A stretch of DNA of 64,000 bases from Paenarthrobacter nicotinovorans (GTDB lineage: Bacteria; Actinomycetota; Actinomycetes; Actinomycetales; Micrococcaceae): the NCBI RefSeq assembly GCF_007670255.1, contig NZ_SZVS01000006.1:62001-126000 (forward strand), read 5' to 3'. A model generated the notes under the pieces. That model was given only the letters and a program-made list of their open reading frames with translations, had not been told where the DNA came from and did no database searches. Position numbers and translations under genes: made by a program. How positions within the stretch are numbered: position 1 is the first letter of the stretch; the number at the start of each line of letters is the position of its first letter. Positions 44,088-53,285 of the stretch are shown one piece after another.

Positions 44088-45281
44088 ATGACCCAGTTCC
44101 TCGCCAAAGTTCCCAGAGGCTGGTTGCTGCTGGCCTGCATCGGGCTGATTGCCCTGAACATGCGCGGGCCGTTTGTCGCTGTAGCGCCCGTGGTGGATCT
44201 GCTCCGCCAGGACCTGGGCTTTTCGCCGGTGGAACTTGGCTTGCTGACCGGTATCCCCGTGCTTTGCTTCTCGCTCGCCTCACCGTTGGCGTCATTGGCC
44301 GGGCGCCGTCTGGGCGCCGAGTTCGCGGTCATGCTGACATTGCTGGGCGTGCTTGCAGGTGTGGTGATCCGCTCTGTAGGTGGCGGCGCGCTGGTGATGG
44401 CAGGGACGGTGGTCATTGGCGTGGCCATCACCATTGGCAACATCGCAGTTCCGTTGATCATCCGGCGTGACTTCGCTCCCAGGCGGCAAGCGACCGCGAT
44501 GGGCGTCTACACGGCGGCACTGAACATCGGCTCGTTCCTTACTTCTGTGGCCACAGCACCGTTGGCTGAACTGGTGGGGTGGCGGCTTTCCTTGGCGGCA
44601 AGCGCGGTGCTGGCGCTGGCGGCGATCCTGTTCTGGATCCCCACGGTAGGTGCGAGGCGGGCTTTGGTGCCGGCCGCCGTCGTATCTTCCGCGCCGTCAG
44701 GTTCGGGGCGCGTTGCCGGTGTTGGATGGCTGACTGCAGGCTTGACTCTCGGCTTCGCGGGCCAGGCGTTTTCTTATTACGGCGTTACGGCGTGGCTCCC
44801 GAGCTTCCTGTCGGACGAACTCGCGATGGACACTGCCCAAGCCGGCGCCGGTTCCTCGCTGTTCCAGATATTCGCGATCGTGGGCGGCTTGGGCGTGCCG
44901 CTGCTGGCCCGCTTCAGCAGTACGACGGCGGTCGCGGCCACCTTGAGCGCGTTGTGGCTGACGGTTCCCGTTGGTTTGTTGCTGGCGCCGTCGTGGTGGT
45001 GGCTGTGGTCTTCCCTCGGTGGGATTGCGCAGGGCGGCGGGATCACGGTGATCTTCATTGCCATCATCCAGTTCGCCCGTTCCCAGGCCGCGGCAGGGAA
45101 GATGTCCGCAGTGGTGCAGGGTGTGGGTTACTGCTTCGCTGCGTTGGCGCCGACGATTGTTGGCTACGTCCACAGTGTGTCCGACGGCTGGACCGTGCCC
45201 TTGTTCGTGATTCTGGGCTCGGTGCTCGCGTTCTGTGTGTGCACCACGTTGTCCGTGCGCTGGGTATCCCGCCAGGCCTAA
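44088..45281 (+). CDS. MFS transporter, CynX/NimT-like
   Basis: Protein of 397 residues from the ATG at 44088 (MTQFLAKVPRGWLLLACIGL); the open frame extends upstream but without membrane or family features. Twelve hydrophobic segments, with the NMRGPFVAVAPVVDLL and GIPVLCFSLASPLASLAGRRLG segments typical of the CynX/NimT group (cyanate, nitroimidazole, small anions). The ribosome site is poor. Substrate unknown. It ends at a junction filled by two structured repeat elements. Confidence 0.85.
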   Translation: MTQFLAKVPRGWLLLACIGLIALNMRGPFVAVAPVVDLLRQDLGFSPVELGLLTGIPVLCFSLASPLASLAGRRLGAEFAVMLTLLGVLAGVVIRSVGGGALVMAGTVVIGVAITIGNIAVPLIIRRDFAPRRQATAMGVYTAALNIGSFLTSVATAPLAELVGWRLSLAASAVLALAAILFWIPTVGARRALVPAAVVSSAPSGSGRVAGVGWLTAGLTLGFAGQAFSYYGVTAWLPSFLSDELAMDTAQAGAGSSLFQIFAIVGGLGVPLLARFSSTTAVAATLSALWLTVPVGLLLAPSWWWLWSSLGGIAQGGGITVIFIAIIQFARSQAAAGKMSAVVQGVGYCFAALAPTIVGYVHSVSDGWTVPLFVILGSVLAFCVCTTLSVRWVSRQA

Positions 45282-45291
45282 ACCCCCTTAA

Positions 45292-45357
45292 CCCAAGTAG
45301 GGGACAGCAAACGCTCCATTGAGCCCTCAATGGAGCGTTTGCTGTCCCCTAGTTGGG
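45292..45357. repeat. 66-bp palindromic element, copy B; probable bidirectional terminator
   Basis: Outer arms CCCAAGTAGGGGACAG (45292-45307) and CTGTCCCCTAGTTGGG (45342-45357) enclose a perfect 15-bp stem (45308-45322 with 45327-45341) and a 4-base loop. Read in reverse it has the same length and outer arms as copy A at 7199-7264, while about half of the inner-stem bases differ with full compensation. It lies between the convergent ends of the MFS and malate synthase genes. Confidence 0.75.
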
Positions 45358-45370
45358 TGGTTGTTCCGGT

Positions 45371-45429
45371 GCTGGGCTGCCTCCCCGGCCTTCGGGGTCA
45401 CTTGTTGCGAAAAGTGCAGGCAGCCCAGC
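45371..45429. other. Predicted three-way-junction nucleic-acid structure
   Basis: GCTGGGCTGCCT (45371-45382) pairs perfectly with AGGCAGCCCAGC (45418-45429). Inside are two adjacent hairpins, CCCCG/CGGGG (45383-45387 with 45393-45397) and CACTT/AAGTG (45399-45403 with 45412-45416), leaving one unpaired base at each joint. It lies downstream of malate synthase on that gene's transcript and just beyond the 66-bp palindrome. It could be an RNA element, a terminator or a mobile repeat. No covariance evidence is available from one copy. Confidence 0.55.
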
Positions 45430-45450
45430 GTCGGGGCTATGTGGCCGTCG

Positions 45451-47103
45451 CTAGGCGGCGACCAGTTCTTCTTCCGTGGCTTCTTCGCGGGCTTCGGTGA
45501 GGAAGCGGGCGTAGGCGGGGATGGTCAGGAAGGTGGGGAATTCCTCGGCCAGGGTCACTTCTTCGAAGATGGCGCGTGCATCAGCGAAGCGGTCGCCGTC
45601 GAAGCGTTCCAGTCGGGCAAATTCCTCATCCAGCATGTCCTCAACCCACTCGCGGGTGATGATGTCGCCCTGGTCGGTGATGGCGTGGGAGTGGATCCAC
45701 TGCCACAGCTGGCTCCTGGAGATCTCCGCGGTGGCGGCGTCCTCCATGAGGTTGTGGATGGCCACCGCACCGTTTCCGCGCAGCCAGGACTCGATGTACC
45801 GGATGCCTACCTCGATGTTCAAGCGGACTCCGGCCTCCGTAATGCTGCCCTCGGTGCTGGCGATGTCGATCAGTGCACGGTCATCCGGGGTGACGTCCTC
45901 GCGGGTTTTGTTGAGTTGGTTCGGCTTCTCTCCGAGCACGGAGTCAAAGACCTCGCGGCAGATGGGCACCAGGTCCGGGTGGGCCACCCAGGAGCCGTCA
46001 AAGCCGTCGTTGGCTTCGCGGGTCTTGTCCGCACGGACCTTCTCGAAGGAGGCCCGGTTGGCGGCCTCGTCCTTGCGGTTCGGAACTGCCGCTGCCATGC
46101 CCCCGATTGCCATGGCTCCGCGTCGGTGGCAGGCGCGTACCAGTTGCTCGGTGTAAGCACGCATGAACGGCTGCGTCATGGTCACCTGGCCGCGATCCGG
46201 GAGCACGAAGCGCGGGCCCCGGGTCCGGAAGTTCTTGATCAGCGAGAAGATGTAGTCCCAACGGCCGGCGTTCAAGCCGCTTGCGTGGTCGCGGAGCTCG
46301 TACAGGATCTCTTCCATTTCGAAGGCAGCCGTGATGGTTTCGATCAACACGGTGGCGCGGATGGTGCCCTGCGGGATGCCGAGCAGGTCCTGGGCCAGGA
46401 TGAAGATGTCGTTCCACAGCCGTGCTTCGAGGTGGTTCTCGATCTTGGGCAGGTAGAAGTAGGGGCCCTTCCCTTGGGCTAGCAGGCGGCGGGCGTTGTG
46501 GAAGAAGTACAGCCCGAAGTCCACAATGCCGCCGGCGATCGGCTTGCCGTCAATCAGCATGTGCTTCTCCGGCAGGTGCCAACCACGCGGGCGGACCACG
46601 ATGGTCGGCAGGTCCTCGGCGGCCTTGAGCTTGTATTCCTTGCCTTCGGGGCTGGTGAAATCGATGCGGCGTTCCAGCGCATCGGTCAGGTTCAGGTGGC
46701 CCTGGATGACGTTGCGCCAGGTCGGAGTGGAGGAGTCCTCCATATCCGCGAGCCACACCTTGGCGCCGGAGTTCAACGCGTTGATGGTCATCTTGCGGTC
46801 CACCGGACCGGTGATCTCCACGCGGCGGTCCTCCAGGCCAGGGGCCGGGGGAGCCACGCGCCAGGACGGGTCGTTGCGGATGCCCTCGGTTTCCGGCAGG
46901 AAACGGGGATCCTGGCCACTCGAAATCGCGTTACGCCGGGCGTGCCGTGCCTGCATCAGCTCCTGCCGACGATCAGCAACAGCACGGTGCAGCTTGCCGA
47001 CGAACTCAAGCGCATCCGGAGTGAGGACCTCGTTCTGCCGCGAAATGGGCTGCGCGGTCAAAGTAATCCCGTTGATAGTGAAGTTGTCGGTGAAGCTGTT
47101 CAT
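45451..47103 (-). CDS. aceB: Malate synthase A
   Basis: Protein of 550 residues, glyoxylate + acetyl-CoA to malate, second step of the glyoxylate shunt. Start at 47103 ([20 protein letters not shown]) behind AGGAGT. Malate-synthase signature near [15 protein letters not shown]; catalytic and metal-site segments include [38 protein letters not shown] and [12 protein letters not shown]. Length matches the AceB (A-type) family. It follows isocitrate lyase on the same strand after a 245-base gap, so it may have its own promoter. Confidence 0.95.
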   Translation of the reverse strand: MNSFTDNFTINGITLTAQPISRQNEVLTPDALEFVGKLHRAVADRRQELMQARHARRNAISSGQDPRFLPETEGIRNDPSWRVAPPAPGLEDRRVEITGPVDRKMTINALNSGAKVWLADMEDSSTPTWRNVIQGHLNLTDALERRIDFTSPEGKEYKLKAAEDLPTIVVRPRGWHLPEKHMLIDGKPIAGGIVDFGLYFFHNARRLLAQGKGPYFYLPKIENHLEARLWNDIFILAQDLLGIPQGTIRATVLIETITAAFEMEEILYELRDHASGLNAGRWDYIFSLIKNFRTRGPRFVLPDRGQVTMTQPFMRAYTEQLVRACHRRGAMAIGGMAAAVPNRKDEAANRASFEKVRADKTREANDGFDGSWVAHPDLVPICREVFDSVLGEKPNQLNKTREDVTPDDRALIDIASTEGSITEAGVRLNIEVGIRYIESWLRGNGAVAIHNLMEDAATAEISRSQLWQWIHSHAITDQGDIITREWVEDMLDEEFARLERFDGDRFADARAIFEEVTLAEEFPTFLTIPAYARFLTEAREEATEEELVAA

Positions 47104-47311
47104 TTCAAGACTCCTAAGAAAATGTTCGACGGCGGCAGGTCGGGTGAGGTGCCCACGAGGCCGAAGGTGCGGTGATGCGGCAGCCTGCGTAAAAGGGGCC
47201 CTGCGTCCCGGTCCGTCCTCGCTCAGCGAGGTCGAAACCGGGACGTGGGGAATAGCAGGCAGAGCATTACCGCTCCGCAGGCCGGAGGTGACAATCGCCG
47301 TCGTGCCTTTC

Positions 47312-47335
47312 GGTGAGCGAAGCGAACAGCTCACC
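47312..47335 (-). terminator. Hairpin downstream of isocitrate lyase
   Basis: GGTGAGC (47312-47318) pairs with GCTCACC (47329-47335) around a 10-base loop, 13 bases beyond the aceA stop on the leftward transcript. A modest 7-bp stem without a U-run, so termination may be partial. Confidence 0.4.
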
Positions 47336-47348
47336 TTGGGCGTGTTGG

Positions 47349-48665
47349 TTAGTGGAATTGGCCTTCTTCGGTGGATCCCACCAGGGCCAAGGTGGAGGCG
47401 TTCGGGTTGAGCGCCGTGGCGATGTCGTCGAAGTAGCCGGTGCCGACTTCGCGCTGGTGCTTGGTGGCGGTGTAGCCGCGTGCTTCGGAGGCGAATTCCT
47501 TCTCCTGGAGCTCGACGTAGGCGCTCATGCCTTCACGGGCGTAGCCGTGGGCGAGGTCGAACATCGAGTAGTTCAGGGCGTGGAAGCCGGCCAGGGTGAT
47601 GAACTGGAACGTGAAGCCCATGGCACCGAGTTCGCGCTGGAACTTGGCGATGGTGACGTCGTCCAGGTGCTTGCGCCAGTTGAACGACGGGGAGCAGTTG
47701 TAGGAGAGCATCTGGTCCGGGAATTCGGCCTTGACCGATTCGGCGAACTTGCGGGCCAGCTCCAGGTCCGGGGTGCCCGTCTCCATCCAGATGAGGTCGG
47801 AGTACGGTGCGTAGGCCTTGGCGCGGGCGATGCAGGGTTCGATGCCGTTGCGGACCTTGTAGAAGCCCTCGGGGGTACGTTCACCGGTGATGAATTCCTG
47901 GTCGCGTTCGTCGACGTCGGAGGTGATCAGGGTTGCTGCCTCGGCGTCGGTGCGGGCGATGACGACGGTCGGGGTACCGGCGACGTCGGCTGCCAATCGG
48001 GCGGCGTTCAGGGTCCGGATGTGCTGCTGGGTGGGGATCAGGACCTTGCCGCCCAGGTGGCCGCACTTCTTTTCGGATGCGAGCTGGTCTTCCCAGTGAA
48101 CACCCGAGGCGCCGGCGGTAATCATGGATTTCATGAGCTCGTAGGCGTTGAGCGGGCCACCAAAGCCGGCCTCGGCGTCGGCGACGATCGGCACCAGCCA
48201 GTCCTCAACGGTCTTGACGCCCTCGGCGTATTCGATCTGGTCTGCGCGGAGCAGGGCGTTGTTGATGCGGCGGACAACCTGCGGCACCGAGTTGGCCGGG
48301 TACAGGGACTGGTCCGGATAGGTGTGACCGGAGAGGTTGGCGTCGGCTGCAACCTGCCAGCCGGACAGGTAGATGGCTCGAAGGCCGGCCTTGACCTGCT
48401 GTACCGCCTGGTTGCCGGTCAGCGCACCGAGGGCGTTGGTGTACCCGCCGGTGGGGGCTTCCTCGGTGAGCTGCTTCCAGAGCTTCTCCGAACCGCGGCG
48501 GGCCAGGGTGTGCTCTTCGGAGACGCGGCCGCGGAGGCGGACGACGTCGGTAGCCGAGTAATCGCGGGTGACGCCCTCCCAGCGCGGGTTGGCGGACCAT
48601 TCAAGTTCCAGCGCGGCTGCCTGCTGTTCAGCGGTCTGTTCGGCTGGTTCAAACGATGCGGTCAT
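47349..48665 (-). CDS. aceA: Isocitrate lyase
   Basis: Protein of 438 residues, cleaving isocitrate to succinate and glyoxylate. The active-site loop KKCGH is visible ([15 protein letters not shown]), with [20 protein letters not shown] and [17 protein letters not shown] providing metal and substrate contacts. The start at 48665 ([10 protein letters not shown]) was chosen because AGGAGA lies about seven bases upstream; the in-frame ATG 15 bases earlier overlaps that ribosome site. It diverges from the RamB-like gene. Confidence 0.96.
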   Translation of the reverse strand: MTASFEPAEQTAEQQAAALELEWSANPRWEGVTRDYSATDVVRLRGRVSEEHTLARRGSEKLWKQLTEEAPTGGYTNALGALTGNQAVQQVKAGLRAIYLSGWQVAADANLSGHTYPDQSLYPANSVPQVVRRINNALLRADQIEYAEGVKTVEDWLVPIVADAEAGFGGPLNAYELMKSMITAGASGVHWEDQLASEKKCGHLGGKVLIPTQQHIRTLNAARLAADVAGTPTVVIARTDAEAATLITSDVDERDQEFITGERTPEGFYKVRNGIEPCIARAKAYAPYSDLIWMETGTPDLELARKFAESVKAEFPDQMLSYNCSPSFNWRKHLDDVTIAKFQRELGAMGFTFQFITLAGFHALNYSMFDLAHGYAREGMSAYVELQEKEFASEARGYTATKHQREVGTGYFDDIATALNPNASTLALVGSTEEGQFH

Positions 48666-48820
48666 TGCATGTCTCCTCATATCCTGGCGGGGCTCCCCGG
48701 GGCCGGCGTCCGCTGCTTCCTTGCTGCTTCGGCCGGCTTGACCGGGGTCTGTATTTCTTTTCGTGAGAACTACTTTTCTGCACTTTCAAGAGGCTTTCTA
48801 GAGGAAAAGTATGGAAAGAA

Positions 48821-50335
48821 ATGCACTTCTTCGCGTATTCTCAAGAAATGTCGCCTTCAAGCTGGAATCGCGACGTCGCGTCGCCGTCGTCGTCCGTCCC
48901 GTCCCCTGAACTGGATGTCATCAGCCTCGGCCGCCGCGTGCGCCATTTGCGCAAGCAGGCCGGCCTGACGCTCGATGACCTGAGTGCCGCCGTCGGGACC
49001 GCACCAAGCCAGCTGAGCCTGATCGAAAACGGCAAGCGCGAGCCCAAACTGGGGCTGCTGCAGCAGCTGGCCGCGTCCCTCAACGTGAGCATCGACCAAT
49101 TGCTTGGTGCGGAACCGCCGAGCCGCCGCGCGGCCTTGGAAATCGAGCTGGAAAGGTACCAGCGCGGACCTCTGTACGAGTCGCTGAACCTGCCCAAAAT
49201 CCGCATCAGCTCGCGGCTTCCGCTGGAGGTTCTGGAGTCTCAGGTGGGGCTGCTTCAGGAGCTCGAACGCAAACTTAATGAGCAAGCCGCGACGCCGGAA
49301 GAAGCCCGCCGTGCGAACGGCGAGTTGCGTGCCATGATGCGCGAGCGCGGTAACTACTTCCCCGAGTACGAGGCCGAGGCGCAGAAGGTCCTCAAGGGGG
49401 TCGGCTACACGACGGGTCCACTCAGCCAGCACGTCATTGCGGACATTGCCGAGAACCTCGGATTTTCGCTTCACCATGTGGGTGACCTGCCGCATTCCAC
49501 GCGGTCCGTGACGGATTTGAAGAACCGCAGAATTTACCTGACACAGAACCAGAGGCAGGACCACGACCCCCGTTCTGTGCTGCTGCAGGCACTGGGACAC
49601 TACGTCCTGGGGCACGAAACTCCGCGGAACTACGGCGACTTCCTGGCACAGCGCGTGGCAACCAACTACTTCGCGGCGGCCTTGTTGCTGCCCGAGCATG
49701 CCACAGTGGAGTTCCTGCAAAAGGCCAAAGCTGCCAAGGAAATCGCGGTGGAGGACATTCGCGATGCCTTCGCCGTGTCATACGAAACCGCCGCGCACCG
49801 CTTCACCAACCTGGCCACCAAACACCTGGGCATCACCACGCACTTCCAGAAGACCCACCAGTCCGGCATCATCTACAAGGCCTATGAGAACGACGGCGTG
49901 ACCTTCCCGCAGGACCACACCGGGGCGATCGAGGGGCAGCCGTCGTGCAAGGCGTGGACCTCGCGGGCTGTATTCGATGTGCCGGACAAGTTCAGCGCCT
50001 ACAGCCAATACACCGACACGCCGTCCGGAACGTACTGGTGCACCGCCCGCACCGAGCGCTCGGCTTCAGGGGAGTTTTCGTTGAGCATCGGGGTGCCGTA
50101 CCAGCACGTGAAGTGGTTCCGTGGCCGTGAAACCACTGCCCGGGCAACGTCGAACTGCCCGGATCCGAATTGCTGCAAGCGCCCGCCTGCGGCGTTGGCC
50201 GATGAGTGGGCCGGAAACGCGTGGCCTTCGGCCCGGGCCCACTCACACTTGCTCGCCGCGATGCCCCCGGGGGCGTTCCCCGGTGTGGACGAGACCGAGG
50301 TTTACTCCTTCCTGGAGGCCCACTCCGGGCGCTGA
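48821..50335 (+). CDS. ramB: RamB-like XRE family regulator of acetate metabolism
   Basis: Protein of up to 504 residues (ATG at 48821; an in-frame ATG at 48848 is an alternative). XRE helix-turn-helix at about 36-92 (LRKQAGLTLDDLSAAVGTAP, SLIENGKREPKLGLL), a central IrrE-like metallopeptidase-derived domain (QALGHYVLGHETPRNYGDFL; the zinc motif is GHYVLGHE rather than HExxH) and a C-terminal DUF2083 region with several cysteines (NCPDPNCCKRP). In Corynebacterium RamB represses aceA and aceB; divergence from aceA here supports the same role. Confidence 0.85.
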   Translation: MHFFAYSQEMSPSSWNRDVASPSSSVPSPELDVISLGRRVRHLRKQAGLTLDDLSAAVGTAPSQLSLIENGKREPKLGLLQQLAASLNVSIDQLLGAEPPSRRAALEIELERYQRGPLYESLNLPKIRISSRLPLEVLESQVGLLQELERKLNEQAATPEEARRANGELRAMMRERGNYFPEYEAEAQKVLKGVGYTTGPLSQHVIADIAENLGFSLHHVGDLPHSTRSVTDLKNRRIYLTQNQRQDHDPRSVLLQALGHYVLGHETPRNYGDFLAQRVATNYFAAALLLPEHATVEFLQKAKAAKEIAVEDIRDAFAVSYETAAHRFTNLATKHLGITTHFQKTHQSGIIYKAYENDGVTFPQDHTGAIEGQPSCKAWTSRAVFDVPDKFSAYSQYTDTPSGTYWCTARTERSASGEFSLSIGVPYQHVKWFRGRETTARATSNCPDPNCCKRPPAALADEWAGNAWPSARAHSHLLAAMPPGAFPGVDETEVYSFLEAHSGR

Positions 50336-50378
50336 GTCTTTCGGTGGCCGGCGGCTCGGGGCGCGTGGGACTGCGGCT

Positions 50379-50450
50379 CGAGTTCGCGGGAACCTTGCGG
50401 GATCGCTGGAAGTTTCCGGGCGATCTCGCCGCTTTCCCACGAACTCGCGG
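50379..50450. repeat. 72-bp imperfect palindrome, copy C (convergent junction)
   Basis: Begins CGAGTTCGCGGGAA and ends TTTCCCACGAACTCGCGG; the middle contains TCGCTGGAAGTTTCC. It aligns without gaps to the 72-base element at 61299-61370 with 54 identical positions by my count. It lies between the convergent RamB and TetR genes. About 15 of 20 outer-arm positions can pair. Confidence 0.65.
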
Positions 50451-50492
50451 CGCGCCTGGGCGCTCCCGGCCGGGGGCTCGCCGCGGCCAGGG

Positions 50493-51107
50493 CTAGGGAA
50501 CCAGCCGCGCCACCAGCACTGCCGCAGCGTTGACGACGTCGTCCGCCGCCTTTTTGGTGGCACTCAAGGCGACCTCGTGGCCGGCAACCGTAATGATGTC
50601 CGTGATCACCGCGACGGTGAGCCGTCCCAGGGTGTCCTCGCTGGTTCCGAGCAGCACCGAGTTTTGGCGGACCCATTCACGGCCGCGTTCACGTCGGAGG
50701 ACCTCAAATCCGGGGGGAGTGTCGCCCTCGATGAAGACCCGCTCCAGGTCGCGGTGCTTCCAGGTGTACTCGAAGTAACTGCGGCTGCCGATGTTGAACA
50801 AGGCCAGGGGATCGGCCTCCCCGGCTTTGCGGGCCTTGGCCACTGCGGCAGCTACCAGGCGTTCGTGCTCGTTTTGGTAATCGTCCCAGAGGGCCAGGAA
50901 GAGCTCGGTCTTGCCGCCAAAGTGGTGGTAGAGGCTGCCGACGCTGGATCCTGCGCGGGCCACGATGTCGGAGATGCTGGCGTCCGTGAAGCCGTGTTCC
51001 ACGAACACGTCGGCGGCGGCATCCAACAGGTTGCGCTGCGTTGCCGCGGTGCGTGTCCACTTCCAGGAGCCCGCGGAGGTTGCTGCTTCGGAGGTTTTGC
51101 GGACCAA
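50493..51107 (-). CDS. TetR/AcrR family transcriptional regulator
   Basis: Protein of 204 residues if started at the TTG at 51107, which has AAGGGAG eight bases upstream; a GTG at 51152 is an alternative, and the frame is open further without family similarity. TetR helix-turn-helix: TQRNLLDAAADVFVEHGFTD followed by SISDIVARAGSSVGSLYHHF. The C-terminal helical ligand domain has ordinary length. Its target is unknown; it is separated by 300 bases from the divergent cytochrome-b-like gene, which it may control. Confidence 0.85.
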   Translation of the reverse strand: MVRKTSEAATSAGSWKWTRTAATQRNLLDAAADVFVEHGFTDASISDIVARAGSSVGSLYHHFGGKTELFLALWDDYQNEHERLVAAAVAKARKAGEADPLALFNIGSRSYFEYTWKHRDLERVFIEGDTPPGFEVLRRERGREWVRQNSVLLGTSEDTLGRLTVAVITDIITVAGHEVALSATKKAADDVVNAAAVLVARLVP

Positions 51108-51409
51108 ACCGGAACTCCCTTCGCGGATGGGCCAGGACTCGGCGTGTTTCACCGTTACTTTCTGGAATCCTACCCTCGAAATTATCCACATAGCCAGCAG
51201 TGACCCTTGACCAGCGCAACAGGGACGGGAAATAATTTTGGAAGTCGGTTCTAGAAATACATATTGCGGCATATATCCGAATGCTGCGATTTTTGACGTG
51301 GGAGGCCCCGAAACCCGGGTGCCGTTTTCGCCGTCGGGCTGCAACTGGTTGAATCGCTATATAGCGCCAACTGGTCGCAGCCAACCAAGCCAGAGAGGAA
51401 CGCGGCCTG
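51108..51409. other. Intergenic region upstream of the cytochrome-b-like gene
   Basis: No supported gene. The part from 51225 to 51300 is much more A/T-rich than its surroundings and probably holds the divergent promoters of the TetR and cytochrome-b-like genes. No convincing palindrome was found. Confidence 0.4.
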
Positions 51410-52339
51410 ATGTCCGTTTCAAGCAAGTCGTCCGGGATCACGTCGAACAGGTGGTTCAAACCCGTCGTCGTCACTGCGGGAGCTTTGGTGGTGGCCCTGA
51501 TCGTGGTTCTGGTGGCTCAGTGGCTCCGAACCCTGCAGCCGGTGCAGCAGTTCCTGACGGACTACCCTGGCCACTCAGCGATCCCCGAGGGCACGCCCAC
51601 TGGATTCCCGGCGTGGCTTGGCTGGCAGCACTTCCTGAACATGTTCTTCATTGTCCTGATCATTCGTTCGGGTTGGCAGGTGCGCACCACTACCCGCCCG
51701 CCGGCGTATTGGACCAGGAACAACAAGGGCTTCATCAAGACCAAGAACCCGCCCGGCAAAATAAGCCTGGACCTCTGGTTCCACCTGACGCTGGACGCCT
51801 TGTGGGTCCTGAACGGCATCATTTTCATCGTTCTGCTCTTCGCGACCGGCCAATGGTTGAGGATCGTTCCGACCAGTTGGGACGTCTTCCCGAACGCGGT
51901 TTCGGCCGGCCTGCAGTACGCCTCGCTGAACTGGCCCGTTGAGAACGGCTGGAACAACTACAACAGCCTCCAGCTCCTGACCTACTTCATCACCGTCTTC
52001 ATCGCCGCGCCGCTGGCCATCATCACAGGTATCCGGATGTCCGGTGCGTGGCCCAAGAAGGCCGCCGTCAACAAGTTCTACCCCATCGAACTGGCCCGCA
52101 AGATCCACTTCCCCGTGATGATCTACTTCGTGGCGTTCGTGATCGTCCATGTGACCCTGGTGCTGGCCACGGGTGCGCTGAACAACCTGAACCACATGTA
52201 CGCGGCCAACAACGACAACAGCTGGTGGGGCTTCGGAATCTTCGCGGCCTCGATCATCTTCACAGCTGCCGCCTGGTTCATGGCACGGCCGTTGTTCCTG
52301 CGGCCGATCGCCTCGCTGATGGGCAAGGTTTCGCGCTAG
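51410..52339 (+). CDS. Cytochrome b/b6-domain integral membrane protein
   Basis: Protein of 309 residues with about five membrane helices. Histidines inside helices (LGWQHFLNMFFIVL, LWFHLTLDALWVL, ELARKIHFPVMIYFVAFVIVHV) are arranged as in diheme cytochrome b561/formate-dehydrogenase gamma-like subunits. It may anchor a molybdopterin or other oxidoreductase, but no catalytic subunit is next to it. Start ATG at 51410 with GAGAGGA upstream. Followed by a near-perfect terminator. Confidence 0.8.
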   Translation: MSVSSKSSGITSNRWFKPVVVTAGALVVALIVVLVAQWLRTLQPVQQFLTDYPGHSAIPEGTPTGFPAWLGWQHFLNMFFIVLIIRSGWQVRTTTRPPAYWTRNNKGFIKTKNPPGKISLDLWFHLTLDALWVLNGIIFIVLLFATGQWLRIVPTSWDVFPNAVSAGLQYASLNWPVENGWNNYNSLQLLTYFITVFIAAPLAIITGIRMSGAWPKKAAVNKFYPIELARKIHFPVMIYFVAFVIVHVTLVLATGALNNLNHMYAANNDNSWWGFGIFAASIIFTAAAWFMARPLFLRPIASLMGKVSR

Positions 52340-52344
52340 GCCCT

Positions 52345-52392
52345 GACAAAAACAGCCGCTCCGGAAGGGTTTCCGGAGCGGCTGTTTTTGTC
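52345..52392. terminator. Bidirectional intrinsic terminator (cytochrome-b-like gene / thiD)
   Basis: GACAAAAACAGCCGCTCCGG pairs perfectly with its complement ending in TTTTTGTC around a short loop. It has an A-run on the left and a T-run on the right, so it can terminate both convergent genes. Confidence 0.9.
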
Positions 52393-52405
52393 TTAGGAAG
52401 AGTGG

Positions 52406-53242
52406 CTAGCTCAGGGCCCCGCCCTGCCACAGCGCATCGAACGGCGCGCCGGAGGACACCCGGTTCTTGATGCCCGCCGTGACGAAGGCCTTGGCGGTGC
52501 GGGCGGCTTCCAGGGGCGTCGCGCCCTTGGCCAGCTCCGCGGTTACAGCCGCAGCAAGCGAGCAGCCGGCACCGGAGACCGCAACTTCGCCAACCTTCGG
52601 CGCGCGCAGGACTTCCAGCGTTTCGCCGTCGTAGTAGACGTCGACGGCGTCGGGTCCTTCCAGCCGCACCCCGCCTTTGGCGAGGACCGCTGCGCCGCTG
52701 ATCTCGTGGATCCGGATGGCTGCGGCCTTCAGGGATTCCTCGTCCGTGATCGTGAGCCCTGACAACGACTCGGCTTCAAAGTGGTTGGGCGTGACGAACG
52801 TGGCCAGTGGCAGGATCTGTGCTTTCAAGGCCTGGTCGGTGTCCAGGGCGTGGCCCGGTTCCTGGCCTTTGCAGATCAGCACGGGGTCGAGCACCACGTG
52901 CTTGAAAGTGCCGCCGGACAGTGCCTTCTCCACGGTGCCGATGGTTGCCGGGCTTCCGAGCATGCCGATTTTCACGGTGTCCAGAACCGAAGGTGCGCCT
53001 GAAGTGGCACCGTATGCCGCCGTCGTGGCTTCCAGTTGGTCCGCGATGACCTGCTGGTCCACCGGCACGAAACGGTGGTTCCAGCTGTCCTGCGGGTTGA
53101 AGGAAACGATGCAGGTGAGGTTCGCGATTCCGAACACACCGAGTTCCTGGAACGTCTTGAGGTCGGCCTGCGCGCCGGCGCCACCGGTCGCTTCGGAGCC
53201 GGCGATGGTCAGAGCAATGGCTGGGGCAACGGCTGAAGTCAT
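52406..53242 (-). CDS. thiD: Hydroxymethylpyrimidine/phosphomethylpyrimidine kinase
   Basis: Protein of 278 residues of the ribokinase-like ThiD family, which phosphorylates HMP and HMP-P for thiamine synthesis. N-terminal ALTIAGSEATGGAGAQADLK (substrate and glycine-rich loop), TPNHFEAESLSG, VLAKGGVRL and the anion-hole VSGAGCSLAAAVTAEL near the C-terminus. The usual SGAGIQADL appears as TGGAGAQADL. No thiamine neighbours in the window. Confidence 0.92.
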   Translation of the reverse strand: MTSAVAPAIALTIAGSEATGGAGAQADLKTFQELGVFGIANLTCIVSFNPQDSWNHRFVPVDQQVIADQLEATTAAYGATSGAPSVLDTVKIGMLGSPATIGTVEKALSGGTFKHVVLDPVLICKGQEPGHALDTDQALKAQILPLATFVTPNHFEAESLSGLTITDEESLKAAAIRIHEISGAAVLAKGGVRLEGPDAVDVYYDGETLEVLRAPKVGEVAVSGAGCSLAAAVTAELAKGATPLEAARTAKAFVTAGIKNRVSSGAPFDALWQGGALS

Positions 53243-53285
53243 GATTCCATTTTGGCAGTTGCTCCTGCGCGACTCCTAAACGGGG

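Noticed and set aside
45286..45432. tRNA gene near the three-way junction
   Set aside because: Only three helices, a 12-bp closing stem, no anticodon arm and no TTC-type T-loop sequence.
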